Below, in pieces: positions 7,928 through 14,753 of a stretch of DNA of 17,052 nt. This DNA is from an uncultured Collinsella sp. (lineage in GTDB: Bacteria; Actinomycetota; Coriobacteriia; Coriobacteriales; Coriobacteriaceae), in contig CABUZI010000031.1 of the NCBI GenBank assembly GCA_902496005.1, positions 1 through 17,052 on the forward strand, read 5' to 3'. How positions within the stretch are numbered: position 1 is the stretch's first letter; the number at the start of each line of letters is the position of its first letter. Below the pieces are notes generated by a model. That model was not told where the DNA came from. It saw only the letters and a list, made by a program, of their open reading frames with translations, and did no database searches. Made by a program: the position numbers and the translations under genes.

Positions 7928-7944
7928 ATGCAATACTATCGCAT
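7928..7944. promoter_or_regulatory. 17-bp near-palindrome, candidate GntR-type operator
   Basis: ATGCAATACTATCGCAT is symmetric around ACT with one mismatch per half (6 of 7 positions pair). It lies 40-56 bases upstream of the GntR/FCD gene. FadR-type dimers typically recognise palindromes of this size near their own promoters, so autoregulation is plausible. Confidence 0.45.
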
Positions 7945-7959
7945 CCCCCGCCCCCTCAT

Positions 7960-8028
7960 AAGTTGCGGTGGAATAGTTCCTGCTCAAAGCCTTCAGCAGC
8001 AAAAACAGGAACTATTCCACCGCAACTT
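7960..8028. repeat. Perfect 23-bp inverted repeat (dispersed palindrome family, copy 1)
   Basis: The arm at 7960-7982 starts AAGTTGCGGTGGAATA and is exactly inverted at 8006-8028, with a 23-base loop. On the plus strand T-rich sequence (TCTTTTT) follows only 7 bases later, so termination is possible but not classical. The outer 15 bases of the arms match those of the kdp terminator palindrome at 11950-12016, while the inner bases differ but stay self-complementary. Confidence 0.85.
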
Positions 8029-8088
8029 CCAGCAGTCTTTTTGGGACGGGGCTCTTTTAGCTACCCTGGCCCGCAGATCGGCCCCCTT

Positions 8089-8248
8089 GCCACAAAAGTG
8101 GCCCATCTACTACGTTAACACGGATAGCCTCGGCCATACCGAAAACCGTGAAAACAAAACCGCAGGTAGACAGCTTGTCGATTTTCGAAAAAGCCGACTA
8201 TGGTTGACCCCTGCGGCTTAAACGTAGTAGATAGGCCCTTTTCGTGGC
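8089..8248. repeat. MITE-like element with 28-bp imperfect terminal inverted arms
   Basis: The left arm 8089-8116 (ends ATCTACTACGTT) and right arm 8221-8248 (begins AACGTAGTAGAT) are inverse copies. Twelve bases match exactly, then the match is interrupted by a mismatch and small indels. The 104-base interior has its own nested pairing: CCGCAGG (8160-8166) with CCTGCGG (8210-8216), and a small GTCG...CGAC hairpin around TTTTCGAAAA. The whole unit could fold as one long hairpin. There is no transposase, so it may be a non-autonomous element or a structured RNA. Confidence 0.65.
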
Positions 8249-8380
8249 GCAGCACTACTGCACCCCAAATTGGCACCCCGAGCCCTCGTGAGTTGCCAAC
8301 AAGCTGTTCGCCCAGCGCTTTATCCGCGCGGCATTTGGAAAATAGCACCACCGCAAAACCCGCGAGTAGCGCTTACTTTG

Positions 8381-8420
8381 CTATATCTTGCTATACTTTG
8401 CTATATCTTGCTATATCTTG
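8381..8420 (+). repeat. Four 10-bp tandem repeats (CTATATCTTG) upstream of ATPase gene
   Basis: The units 8381-8390, 8401-8410 and 8411-8420 are identical (CTATATCTTG); 8391-8400 is CTATACTTTG, and a degenerate half unit precedes them. They end 16 bases before the ATPase start codon. TTGCTA and TATATC recur in each unit, giving repeated -35/-10-like pairs with 18-base spacing (for example 8378-8383 and 8402-8407). The array is therefore probably the promoter, an iteron-like binding site, or both. Confidence 0.85.
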
Positions 8421-8436
8421 AGCAAAGGTGGCTCAC

Positions 8437-9528
8437 ATGCAAACAAACCCTTTTAAGCCCACGGCAGGTAAAACACCTCCCACGATTATCGGCCGCGAAG
8501 ATGTGCTCGAAGAATTCAATGAGGGCCTCGTCAACGGGCCTGGTGCCCCGGGGCGCCTAATGCGCATAGCCGGCGTCCGTGGAACGGGCAAGACGGTCCT
8601 CCTTGACGAGTGCTCACGTTTGGCGCAAAGCCGTGGCTGGACGGTCATAAAAGAGGTCGCAACCGAGGGACTTTGCCAGCGCATTCTCGAACAGCTGCAG
8701 CCCAAATTCCAGGCCAAACACGCCAGATTTGAGCCCACCGTAGCTGGCATATCCATCGGCAGCATAGATATTGAGCGAATCGGCCCATCGCTACGCGACG
8801 CCATGAGACAGACAATATCCAAGAATGGAAATGGCCTGCTCATCACTCTCGACGAAGTTCAAGACGCAGAGCTCGATGAGGTCCGAACGCTCTCCATTGC
8901 GATTCAGCAGGTTATCGGCGAAGACCTTGATATCGCCTTTGTTTTTGCTGGGCTGCCTTCGATGATTGAAAGCATCATCAACGGAAAGACACTTACGTTT
9001 TTGCGCCGTGCCCTCCCCTTTGATCTGAAGGCTGTGGCAGTAACCGAAGTGTCGTACTCCCTCGAGGAAACCATTGAAGCGTCTGGCATGGAGTTGCAGC
9101 CAGGTATTGCCGGCCAACTTGCCGAGGCAACGCAAGGCTATCCTTTCATGATCCAACTCGTTGGATACTACGCATGGCAGTTGGCAAGACGCGCACATAC
9201 AGCGATTATTGGAGAAGAAGAAGCCGAGCGTGGCATTGCAACGGCACGCGAACGCTTCTGCGCCATGGTGATTGAGCCCGCGCTGCAGCGCATTCCGCCC
9301 ACGTGCATCGCTTATCTGCTGAGCATGGCGTCTTTGGGGCAGACGAGCTCGACCAGCATGGTTGCCGATGCCCTAAACAAAACGCCTCAACAGGTGAGCT
9401 CCGTCCGCAGCCGCCTGTTAAGAGAATCGATTATCGAGGCTCCTTCGTACGGCAAGGTCTCATTTGCCATCCCCTACATGCGCGACTACCTCTACGAACA
9501 CAAAGCCGAACTGGAAGTTGAACTGTAG
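8437..9528 (+). CDS. AAA/STAND-like ATPase with C-terminal winged helix
   Basis: A 363-residue P-loop ATPase. The N-terminus carries the IIGREDVLEEF box typical of Orc1/AAA_16-type ATPases. Walker A is GVRGTGKT (46-53, Lys52), Walker B is LLITLDE (134-140), a sensor-1-like strand is VFAGLPSM (169-176), and Arg190/Arg191 may act as a finger. The C-terminal part (about 290-350) resembles a winged helix (VADALNKTPQQVSSVRSRLL). This architecture suggests a DNA-associated switch ATPase; some relatives belong to mobile-element or defence loci, but no partner is visible here. ATG at 8437 is chosen over GTG at 8428 because AAAGGTGG sits 5-6 bases before it. It is on the opposite strand to its neighbours and visibly richer in A+T, and palindromes lie on both sides, which suggests accessory DNA. 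Confidence 0.88.
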   Translation: MQTNPFKPTAGKTPPTIIGREDVLEEFNEGLVNGPGAPGRLMRIAGVRGTGKTVLLDECSRLAQSRGWTVIKEVATEGLCQRILEQLQPKFQAKHARFEPTVAGISIGSIDIERIGPSLRDAMRQTISKNGNGLLITLDEVQDAELDEVRTLSIAIQQVIGEDLDIAFVFAGLPSMIESIINGKTLTFLRRALPFDLKAVAVTEVSYSLEETIEASGMELQPGIAGQLAEATQGYPFMIQLVGYYAWQLARRAHTAIIGEEEAERGIATARERFCAMVIEPALQRIPPTCIAYLLSMASLGQTSSTSMVADALNKTPQQVSSVRSRLLRESIIEAPSYGKVSFAIPYMRDYLYEHKAELEVEL

Positions 9529-9547
9529 AAACGGCAACTGCCCTGCA

Positions 9548-9605
9548 AGACGAAAACCGTTTTCATACGGATTTAAAGCAGACGTAAACGGTTTTCGTCT
9601 GTTTT
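9548..9605 (+). terminator. Overlapping alternative hairpins after the ATPase gene
   Basis: AGACGAAAACCGTTT (9548-9562) is perfectly inverted as AAACGGTTTTCGTCT (9586-9600) with a 23-base loop. A shorter hairpin, CAGACG (9579-9584) with CGTCTG (9596-9601), uses the same right arm and is followed at once by TTTT (9602-9605), like a terminator. The two folds exclude each other, as terminator/antiterminator pairs do. Confidence 0.6.
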
Positions 9606-9704
9606 ACGTTCGGAAATAAGACGCAAATTGCACTTTCGTATGGTTTTACGCCAAACGCAACACGCTATCGTCCGGCTATGCGTCCCCAATCCAGACGAAA
9701 AAGG

Positions 9705-9734
9705 CCCCGAGCTCGTGTGAGCTCGGGGTTCTTT
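9705..9734. terminator. Bidirectional Rho-independent terminator
   Basis: CCCCGAGCTC (9705-9714) pairs perfectly with GAGCTCGGGG (9719-9728) over a GTGT loop. The plus strand continues TTCTTTG; the minus strand continues CC then TTTTT. It is well placed to end both the convergent ATPase gene and the flavin oxidoreductase gene. Confidence 0.88.
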
Positions 9735-9815
9735 GTGCCGCACATCTATGAGAGGGAATCGATGCGCACGGGCGCTACTCCATGTAGCCGCCCTGGGATG
9801 GCGGCAACCTCGTCA

Positions 9816-9866
9816 ATGGGGTCAGGTTTACATGCATCAACTTAGCGCAAAGTAACCTGGCCCCCA
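9816..9866. repeat. Imperfect palindrome with TGGGGTCAGGTTTAC arm (REP-like)
   Basis: TGGGGTCAGGTTTAC (about 9817-9831) pairs with GTAACCTGGCCCCCA (about 9851-9865) allowing small indels, with a 19-base loop. It starts about 17 bases after the oxidoreductase stop on the minus strand. The GGGGTCAGGT style of sequence resembles repetitive extragenic palindromes associated with Y1 (RAYT) transposases; this is recalled similarity only. Confidence 0.5.
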
Positions 9867-9882
9867 TGCACCAAGGTGTTGA

Positions 9883-11832
9883 CTAGAGCTCGCAGGCAAC
9901 CTTGTAGCCATCGCCGATGGCGTCGCGGATGTTACCGCACTTGTTGGCGTCACCCAGCACATGGGTGGCAACACCGGCTGCGGCAAGATCGTCGGCCAGC
10001 TTGGTATTGGGACGATAGCCCATGGCAAGCACCAGCGTATCGGCACCGGTGATGGTGTGGATCTCGCCATCCTTCTCGTAGCTGATGGTGTCCTCGGTAA
10101 TCTCGGTCACCTTGGCCTCGGTCAGCACGTGGACACCCTTGGAGAGCATGCGCGTGATGAGCACCGCGCGGCCGGCGCCGCCCTCGTTGGCGGCGAGCGT
10201 CTTGGTCATCTCGATGACGGTGACATCGCGATTGGCCGGCGAGAGGTCGTTGACCAGCGGAGCCAGGTAATCGGCCGTCTCGCAGCCGACGGTGCCGCCG
10301 CCCACAATGACGATCTTCTTACCCGGGAAAGCCTTGCCGCCCAGCAGGCCGTCAGCCGTCATAACCTGCTTAAAGCCCTGCATGAAGGCCGGAGCGATGG
10401 GCTCGGCGCCATAAGCCAGGACGACCTCGTAGCCGGCGTAGTCGCGCTGAATGTCCTCGGCCGAGAGCTCGGTACCAAATACGCACTTCACGCCGGCCTC
10501 GGCCAGGCGACGGTACTGATACTTGATCACGCGGGTGAGTTCCTGCTTTGCCGGCGGAACGGCCGCGATACGCATCTCGCCGCCCGGCTCATCCTGCTTA
10601 TCCACGAGCACCACGTTGTGACCGCGCTTGGCGGCAATGAACGCCGCCTCCATGCCCGCGGGGCCGGCGCCCACAACCAGTACGTTCTTGGCCTCGGCGG
10701 CAGGCTCGTAGCCGGCCTCGTCGCGTTCCACGTCCGGGTTGACGGTGCAGGAGATGCGCTTGCCAAACATAATGCCGTTCAGGCAGCGCAGGCAACCGAT
10801 GCAGGGGCGGATCTCGTCGGCGTTGCCGGTTGCCGCCTTATTGCAGAACTCGGCATCGCACAGGTTGGCGCGGCCCATCATGCAAATGTCGGCGGCGCCG
10901 TCCTCGATCAGTTCCTCGGCAATCCATGCCTCATTGATGCGGCCGACCGTGGCAACGGGAATGTTCACATGCTTCTTGATCTCGCGCGAACAGGCGGCGT
11001 GCGAGGCCTGCTGGGTGCCGGCGGCGGGAATGGCGGAGCCGCGCTTGATGGTGGTGCCGCCCGACACGTGAATCATGTCGACGCCGGCCTTCTCCAGGCG
11101 ACGCGAGACGTAGATCATGTCATTGAGGGTCAGGCCGCCATCGGTGTACTCGTCACCCGAGATGCGGACGTCGATGATAAAGTCCTTGCCGCAGCGCTCG
11201 CGAATCTCGGCGATGACCTCGAGCAAGAAGCGCATGCGAGCGTCGAGCGAGCCGCCGTACTCGTCGGTACGCTTGTTGTAGAGCGGAGTCAAAAAGCCGC
11301 CGAGCATGCCGTGGGCGTGTGCCGCATGGACCTCGACGCCATCGACGCCAGCCTTTTGCATGCGCACGGCAGCGTCGCCAAACTGATGCGTGAGCTCGTG
11401 AATCTCATCGACCGTAATAGGGCGCGGCGCCTCGCGGGCGTAAGACGGGCCCACAAAGGACGGAGCGATCAGACGCGGCGTGCCCGGAATGTTAAAGGCC
11501 ATGTAGGCGGGGTGGAAGAGCTGCGGCATGATCTTGCAGCCGTACTCGTGGACGGCCGCGGCGAGCTTTTCCCAGCCGGGGATAAACGTGTCGTCGTAGC
11601 AGCACATGTCACCCGGCAGATAGGTATAGGTGGGCTCGACCGTCACGACCTCGGTGATGATGAGGCCCACGCCGCCCTTGGCGCGGGCACGGTAATGATC
11701 GACCAAGTCGTCAGTCACATAGCCATGATCGGCCAGGTTGGTGGATACCGGCGGCATAAAGACGCGATTCTTGACCTCGGTTGTACCGACCTTGATCGGG
11801 CTAAAGAGCATCGGATAGGCGGAGGATTCCAT
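9883..11832 (-). CDS. NADH:flavin oxidoreductase, dienoyl-CoA reductase/Bai type (FMN, 4Fe-4S, FAD)
   Basis: A 649-residue soluble enzyme of the Old Yellow Enzyme fusion class (2,4-dienoyl-CoA reductase, trimethylamine dehydrogenase, BaiCD/BaiH), which passes hydride from NAD(P)H through FAD and an iron-sulphur cluster to FMN to reduce activated double bonds. The FMN barrel spans about 1-340 (KNRVFMPPVS, GVGLIITE, NKRTDEYGGSLDAR). The cluster cysteines are Cys344, Cys347, Cys350 and Cys362 (CxxCxxC-x11-C). FAD binding is VVGAGPAGMEAA (386-397) and NAD(P)H binding IVIVGGGTVGCETA (507-520). Where many relatives have a catalytic Tyr (HxxHGYL), this reads HAAHAHGML with no Tyr, so the substrate may differ. 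The start at 11830-11832 has AAAGGA 8 bases upstream. Bile-acid or enoate reduction is suggested by family only. It appears monocistronic. Confidence 0.92.
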   Translation of the reverse strand: MESSAYPMLFSPIKVGTTEVKNRVFMPPVSTNLADHGYVTDDLVDHYRARAKGGVGLIITEVVTVEPTYTYLPGDMCCYDDTFIPGWEKLAAAVHEYGCKIMPQLFHPAYMAFNIPGTPRLIAPSFVGPSYAREAPRPITVDEIHELTHQFGDAAVRMQKAGVDGVEVHAAHAHGMLGGFLTPLYNKRTDEYGGSLDARMRFLLEVIAEIRERCGKDFIIDVRISGDEYTDGGLTLNDMIYVSRRLEKAGVDMIHVSGGTTIKRGSAIPAAGTQQASHAACSREIKKHVNIPVATVGRINEAWIAEELIEDGAADICMMGRANLCDAEFCNKAATGNADEIRPCIGCLRCLNGIMFGKRISCTVNPDVERDEAGYEPAAEAKNVLVVGAGPAGMEAAFIAAKRGHNVVLVDKQDEPGGEMRIAAVPPAKQELTRVIKYQYRRLAEAGVKCVFGTELSAEDIQRDYAGYEVVLAYGAEPIAPAFMQGFKQVMTADGLLGGKAFPGKKIVIVGGGTVGCETADYLAPLVNDLSPANRDVTVIEMTKTLAANEGGAGRAVLITRMLSKGVHVLTEAKVTEITEDTISYEKDGEIHTITGADTLVLAMGYRPNTKLADDLAAAGVATHVLGDANKCGNIRDAIGDGYKVACEL

Positions 11833-11884
11833 ACAGGGTTCCTTTCGTTTGAGCCGCTCGGCGGCAGTTGCTGACGCACCTATC

Positions 11885-11904
11885 GTATCAGTATCCGCCG
11901 TATC
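11885..11904. promoter_or_regulatory. Triple GTATC repeat upstream of flavin oxidoreductase
   Basis: GTATC occurs at 11885-11889, 11891-11895 and 11900-11904, 53-72 bases upstream of the oxidoreductase start. On the minus strand the same stretch includes TACGAT, a possible -10. It could be the promoter with an operator, but support is thin. Confidence 0.3.
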
Positions 11905-11945
11905 CGAACTCGCTCGCACTCCTCACCTTCAATCCCGACCCTCAC

Positions 11946-12016
11946 AAAAAGTTGCGGTGGAATACGGAGTAGATGAGGCTTTTGACAGGCGAAACAGTCC
12001 GTATTTCACCGCAACT
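11946..12016 (-). terminator. kdpFABC terminator; long palindrome (dispersed family, copy 2)
   Basis: The arms 11950-11968 and 11998-12016 pair over 19 bases with a single mismatch (18 of 19). On the minus strand the stem is followed by a T-run (complement of AAAAA at 11946-11950), giving a classic Rho-independent terminator 64 bases after kdpC. The core AGTTGCGGTGGAATA is shared with the palindrome at 7960-8028. Confidence 0.8.
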
Positions 12017-12080
12017 GATGGGTGGGGTGGAATTGAGGGCTCAGATAGTCAGTCATGCCCTCATCCGCCACCCCCTCATC
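12017..12080. repeat. Imperfect 24-bp inverted repeat touching the kdpC stop codon
   Basis: The left arm 12017-12040 and right arm 12057-12080 match at about 16 of 24 positions; the strong parts are GAGGGC/GCCCTC next to the 16-base loop and the outer GATG/CATC. It abuts the terminator palindrome and may protect the 3' end or assist termination. Confidence 0.5.
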
Positions 12081-12670
12081 TACAGCGCGCCGTCCAGCAT
12101 AAGGTTTACCTTGAGCACGTTGACCGTGGGCTCGCCGAAGACGCCCAGGAATCGGCCCTTGGTGCACTGGGCGATGATCTTGCGCACCTCGCCTTCGCTC
12201 TTGCCCGTGGCCTTGGCAAGGCGCGGGACCTGGTACTCGGCGGCATCCGGAGAGATTTCCGGATCAAGGCCTGAACCCGAGCACGTCACCAGGTCGACGG
12301 GCACGGCGTCCACATCGGCATCGGGGTTGGCAGCGCGAATCCTCTCCACGCGAGCGTCCACCAGCCGCCGGTACTCCTCACTCGCCGGGGACAGGTTGGA
12401 CGGGGCACCATACGCCATGAGCTCGCCGTCCTCCCCCTCGACGATAGTCACGTTCTGGATGCGGCCCCACATGTGGTCCTCATCCTCGAAGTTCTGGCCG
12501 ATCAGCTCGGAGCCCACGATCTTGTCGTCGACCTTGATGAGCGAACCGTTCGCCTGATACGGGAACGCAACCTGGGCGATGCCGGTCACGACGAGCGTAT
12601 AGCCCAGGCCGCAGACAACGGTAAACAGCGCGAACACGCCCAGTGCGCGCGATGCAACACCTTTGAACAT
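12080..12670 (-). CDS. kdpC: Potassium-transporting ATPase subunit KdpC
   Basis: The small single-span subunit of the KdpFABC potassium pump, which helps couple the KdpB ATPase to the KdpA channel. The 196-residue protein has one N-terminal membrane helix (about 8-33) and an outward-facing domain with GSELIGQNF (53-61) and the family motif SGSGLDPEIS (131-140), then YQVPRLAK. The end VNVLKVNLMLDGAL matches the family's conserved C-terminus. The start at 12668-12670 (MFKGVAS) has GGAGG 6 bases upstream, so an in-frame GTG at 12682 is not preferred. It lies 12 bases after kdpB in the same operon and is the last gene, followed by a strong terminator. Confidence 0.95.
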   Translation of the reverse strand: MFKGVASRALGVFALFTVVCGLGYTLVVTGIAQVAFPYQANGSLIKVDDKIVGSELIGQNFEDEDHMWGRIQNVTIVEGEDGELMAYGAPSNLSPASEEYRRLVDARVERIRAANPDADVDAVPVDLVTCSGSGLDPEISPDAAEYQVPRLAKATGKSEGEVRKIIAQCTKGRFLGVFGEPTVNVLKVNLMLDGAL

Positions 12671-12682
12671 ACAAACCTCCAC

Positions 12683-14737
12683 TTACATAATGCCGCAGAA
12701 CGCGAGCAGCATGTCGATGAGCTTGATGAATACGAACGGGGCAACGATGCCGCCCAGACCCCACACGAGCAGGTTGTGGGTCAGCAGCTGTCCGGACGGA
12801 ACCTCGCGGTACTTAACGCCCTTCAGCGCGGCCGGGATCAGCGCGACGATAACGAGCGCGTTATAGATGATGGCCGAAAGAACCGCGGACAGCGGGCTTG
12901 CCAGACCGAGGATGTTGAGCGCGCCAAGGCCCGGGTAGATCGGCGAGAACAGGGCCGGGATGATAGCGAAGTACTTCGCCACGTCGTTGGCCACCGAGAA
13001 GGTCGTGAGCGAACCGCGGGTCATGAGCAGCTGCTTGCCAATACGCACGACCTCGATGAGCTTGGTGGGGCTGGAGTCGAGGTCGACCATGTTGCCGGCC
13101 TCCTTGGCAGCCTGGGTGCCCGTGTTCATGGCCACGGCGACGTCGGCCTGGGCCAGAGCGGGCGCGTCGTTGGTGCCGTCGCCGGTCATGGCGACCAGGT
13201 GGCCCTCACGCTGGAACTCGCGGATCTTCTCGAGCTTACCCTCGGGGGTGGCCTCGGCCAGGAAGTCGTCAACGCCGGCCTCGGCGGCGATTGCCGCGGC
13301 GGTGAGCGGGTTGTCGCCCGTCACCATGATGGTCTTGATGCCCATCTTGCGCAGGTCGGCGAACTTCTCCTTAACGCCGGACTTGATGATGTCCTTGAGG
13401 TACACAACGCCCAGCACGCGGCAGTTTTTGGTCACGACCAGCGGGGTGCCGCCGGCCTTGGCGATGCGCTCGACGGCCTCGTCGCACTCCTGGGAGAACA
13501 CGCCGCCGGCTGCCTCCACATAGGTGCGCACGGAATCGGCAGCGCCCTTGCGGATCTCATTGCCCTCGTAGTTCACGCCGGACATACGCGTTGCCGCGGT
13601 GAACGGGATGAACTCCATACCCTTATCCTCGAGCGTGCGGCCGCGCAGACCGAACTGCTCCTTGGCGAGCACGACGATGGAACGGCCCTCGGGGGTCTCG
13701 TCGGCCAGCGAGGAAAGCTGGGCGGCATCGGCCAGCTCCGCGGGATCGACGCCATCGACCGGGATGAACTCGGCGGCTTGGCGGTTACCCAGGGTGATGG
13801 TGCCGGTCTTGTCGAGCATGAGGATGTCGACGTCGCCGGCGGCCTCAATGGCGCGGCCGGACATGGCCAGCACGTTGGCCTCGTTCAGACGGCTCATGCC
13901 GGCGATGCCGATGGCGGACAGAAGGGCGCCGATGGTAGTGGGAGCCAGGCACACGAGCAGCGCCACGAGCGTGGTCACGGCCGTGGGGTTGACAATGTCG
14001 TTAAGACCGACCGAGAAGCAGGAATAACAATACAGGGCCAGCGTGACCAGGATAAAGACGATGGAGAGGGCCACCAGGAAGATCTCCAGAGCGATCTCGT
14101 TAGGGGTCTTCTTGCGCGCGGCGCCCTCGACCATCGCGATCATCTTGTCCAGGAAGCTCTGACCGGGCTCACTGGAGATCTTGACGATGATCCAGTCGGA
14201 CAGCACCGTGGTACCGCCGGTAACGGCAGAGCGGTCGCCGCCGGCCTCGCGGACCACGGGGGCGGACTCGCCGGTGATGGCGGACTCGTCAACGGAGGCA
14301 GCACCCTCGATGACGTCGCCGTCGCCGGGAATCTGCTCGCCGGCGCGTACGATCACCAGGTCGCCGCGCGTGAGCTCGGTGCCAGGAACGACGGTGAAGT
14401 GCTCCTTGTCCTCAACGGACTCGATGCGATGGGCCTCGACATCCTTCTTGGCCGCACGCAGGGAATCGGCCTGGGCCTTACCGCGGCCCTCGGCAAGCGC
14501 CTCGGCGAAGTTCGAGAACAGGTCGGTGAGCCACAGGATGACCGCGATGGCGACCACATAGTAGGTGGGCACGCCCGCGTCCTGCACACCGAAAATGGAA
14601 GCGACGGCCAGGACGGAGGTCATGACGGCGGAAAGCCACACCAGGAACATGACCGGGTTTTGAATCTGGACGCGAGGATCCAGCTTGGCAAACGAGTCGC
14701 GGACTGCGCGGCCCATCATGTCTTTTTGCATAGTCAT
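12683..14737 (-). CDS. kdpB: Potassium-transporting P-type ATPase subunit KdpB
   Basis: The catalytic subunit of the Kdp pump: it hydrolyses ATP through a phospho-aspartate and drives K+ uptake at very low external potassium. The 684-residue protein shows the actuator motif TGES (155-158), the phosphorylation site DKTGTITLG with Asp309, the nucleotide-binding region around EFIPFTAATRMSG with KGAADSV, the hinge MVTGDNPLTA (471-480) and GDGTNDAPAL (519-528). Hydrophobic helices occur at about 29-50, 57-73, 218-240, 253-275 and near the C-terminus. The TGES Ser is kept; in E. coli the equivalent Ser162 is an inhibitory phosphorylation site. The start at 14735-14737 (MTMQKD) has AAGGAGGG 9 bases upstream; 14731 is an alternative. 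That ribosome site overlaps the kdpA stop, so the genes are translationally linked. Confidence 0.97.
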   Translation of the reverse strand: MTMQKDMMGRAVRDSFAKLDPRVQIQNPVMFLVWLSAVMTSVLAVASIFGVQDAGVPTYYVVAIAVILWLTDLFSNFAEALAEGRGKAQADSLRAAKKDVEAHRIESVEDKEHFTVVPGTELTRGDLVIVRAGEQIPGDGDVIEGAASVDESAITGESAPVVREAGGDRSAVTGGTTVLSDWIIVKISSEPGQSFLDKMIAMVEGAARKKTPNEIALEIFLVALSIVFILVTLALYCYSCFSVGLNDIVNPTAVTTLVALLVCLAPTTIGALLSAIGIAGMSRLNEANVLAMSGRAIEAAGDVDILMLDKTGTITLGNRQAAEFIPVDGVDPAELADAAQLSSLADETPEGRSIVVLAKEQFGLRGRTLEDKGMEFIPFTAATRMSGVNYEGNEIRKGAADSVRTYVEAAGGVFSQECDEAVERIAKAGGTPLVVTKNCRVLGVVYLKDIIKSGVKEKFADLRKMGIKTIMVTGDNPLTAAAIAAEAGVDDFLAEATPEGKLEKIREFQREGHLVAMTGDGTNDAPALAQADVAVAMNTGTQAAKEAGNMVDLDSSPTKLIEVVRIGKQLLMTRGSLTTFSVANDVAKYFAIIPALFSPIYPGLGALNILGLASPLSAVLSAIIYNALVIVALIPAALKGVKYREVPSGQLLTHNLLVWGLGGIVAPFVFIKLIDMLLAFCGIM

Positions 14738-14753
14738 AAATCTGCGCCCTCCT

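Larger units (their letters stand above)
7889..8436. other. 548-bp gene-free region rich in palindromes
   Basis: No convincing gene lies between the GntR-type gene and the ATPase. The region holds, in order: a putative operator, a perfect 23-bp inverted repeat, a roughly 160-bp element with long imperfect inverted ends, a small TTGGCA/TGCCAA hairpin (8270-8299), and four 10-bp tandem repeats that probably include the ATPase promoter. A 78-codon minus-strand ORF (8115-8351) crosses the repeats and is not credited as a gene. Confidence 0.7.
9529..9882. other. 354-bp gene-free region after the ATPase
   Basis: Contains three separate palindromic structures (9548-9605, 9705-9734, 9816-9866) and no credible ORF. 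An ATG-initiated frame beginning at 9679 runs through the strong terminator and is not credible. Confidence 0.7.

Noticed and set aside
7889..8002. N-terminal extension of the GntR regulator to 8002
   Set aside because: The extra 38 residues would cover the putative operator and half of the perfect inverted repeat; the start at 7888 has a ribosome site and matches the family.
7960..8248. CRISPR array or insertion sequence
   Set aside because: There are inverted repeats but no regularly spaced direct repeats with unique spacers, and no transposase ORF.
8115..8351. 78-codon minus-strand ORF in the gap before the ATPase
   Set aside because: Runs across the inverted-repeat element, shows no domain, and its codons coincide with the palindrome arms; more likely a translated repeat than a gene.
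9961..11874. 637-codon plus-strand ORF opposite the flavin oxidoreductase
   Set aside because: Antisense shadow of a strongly supported gene.
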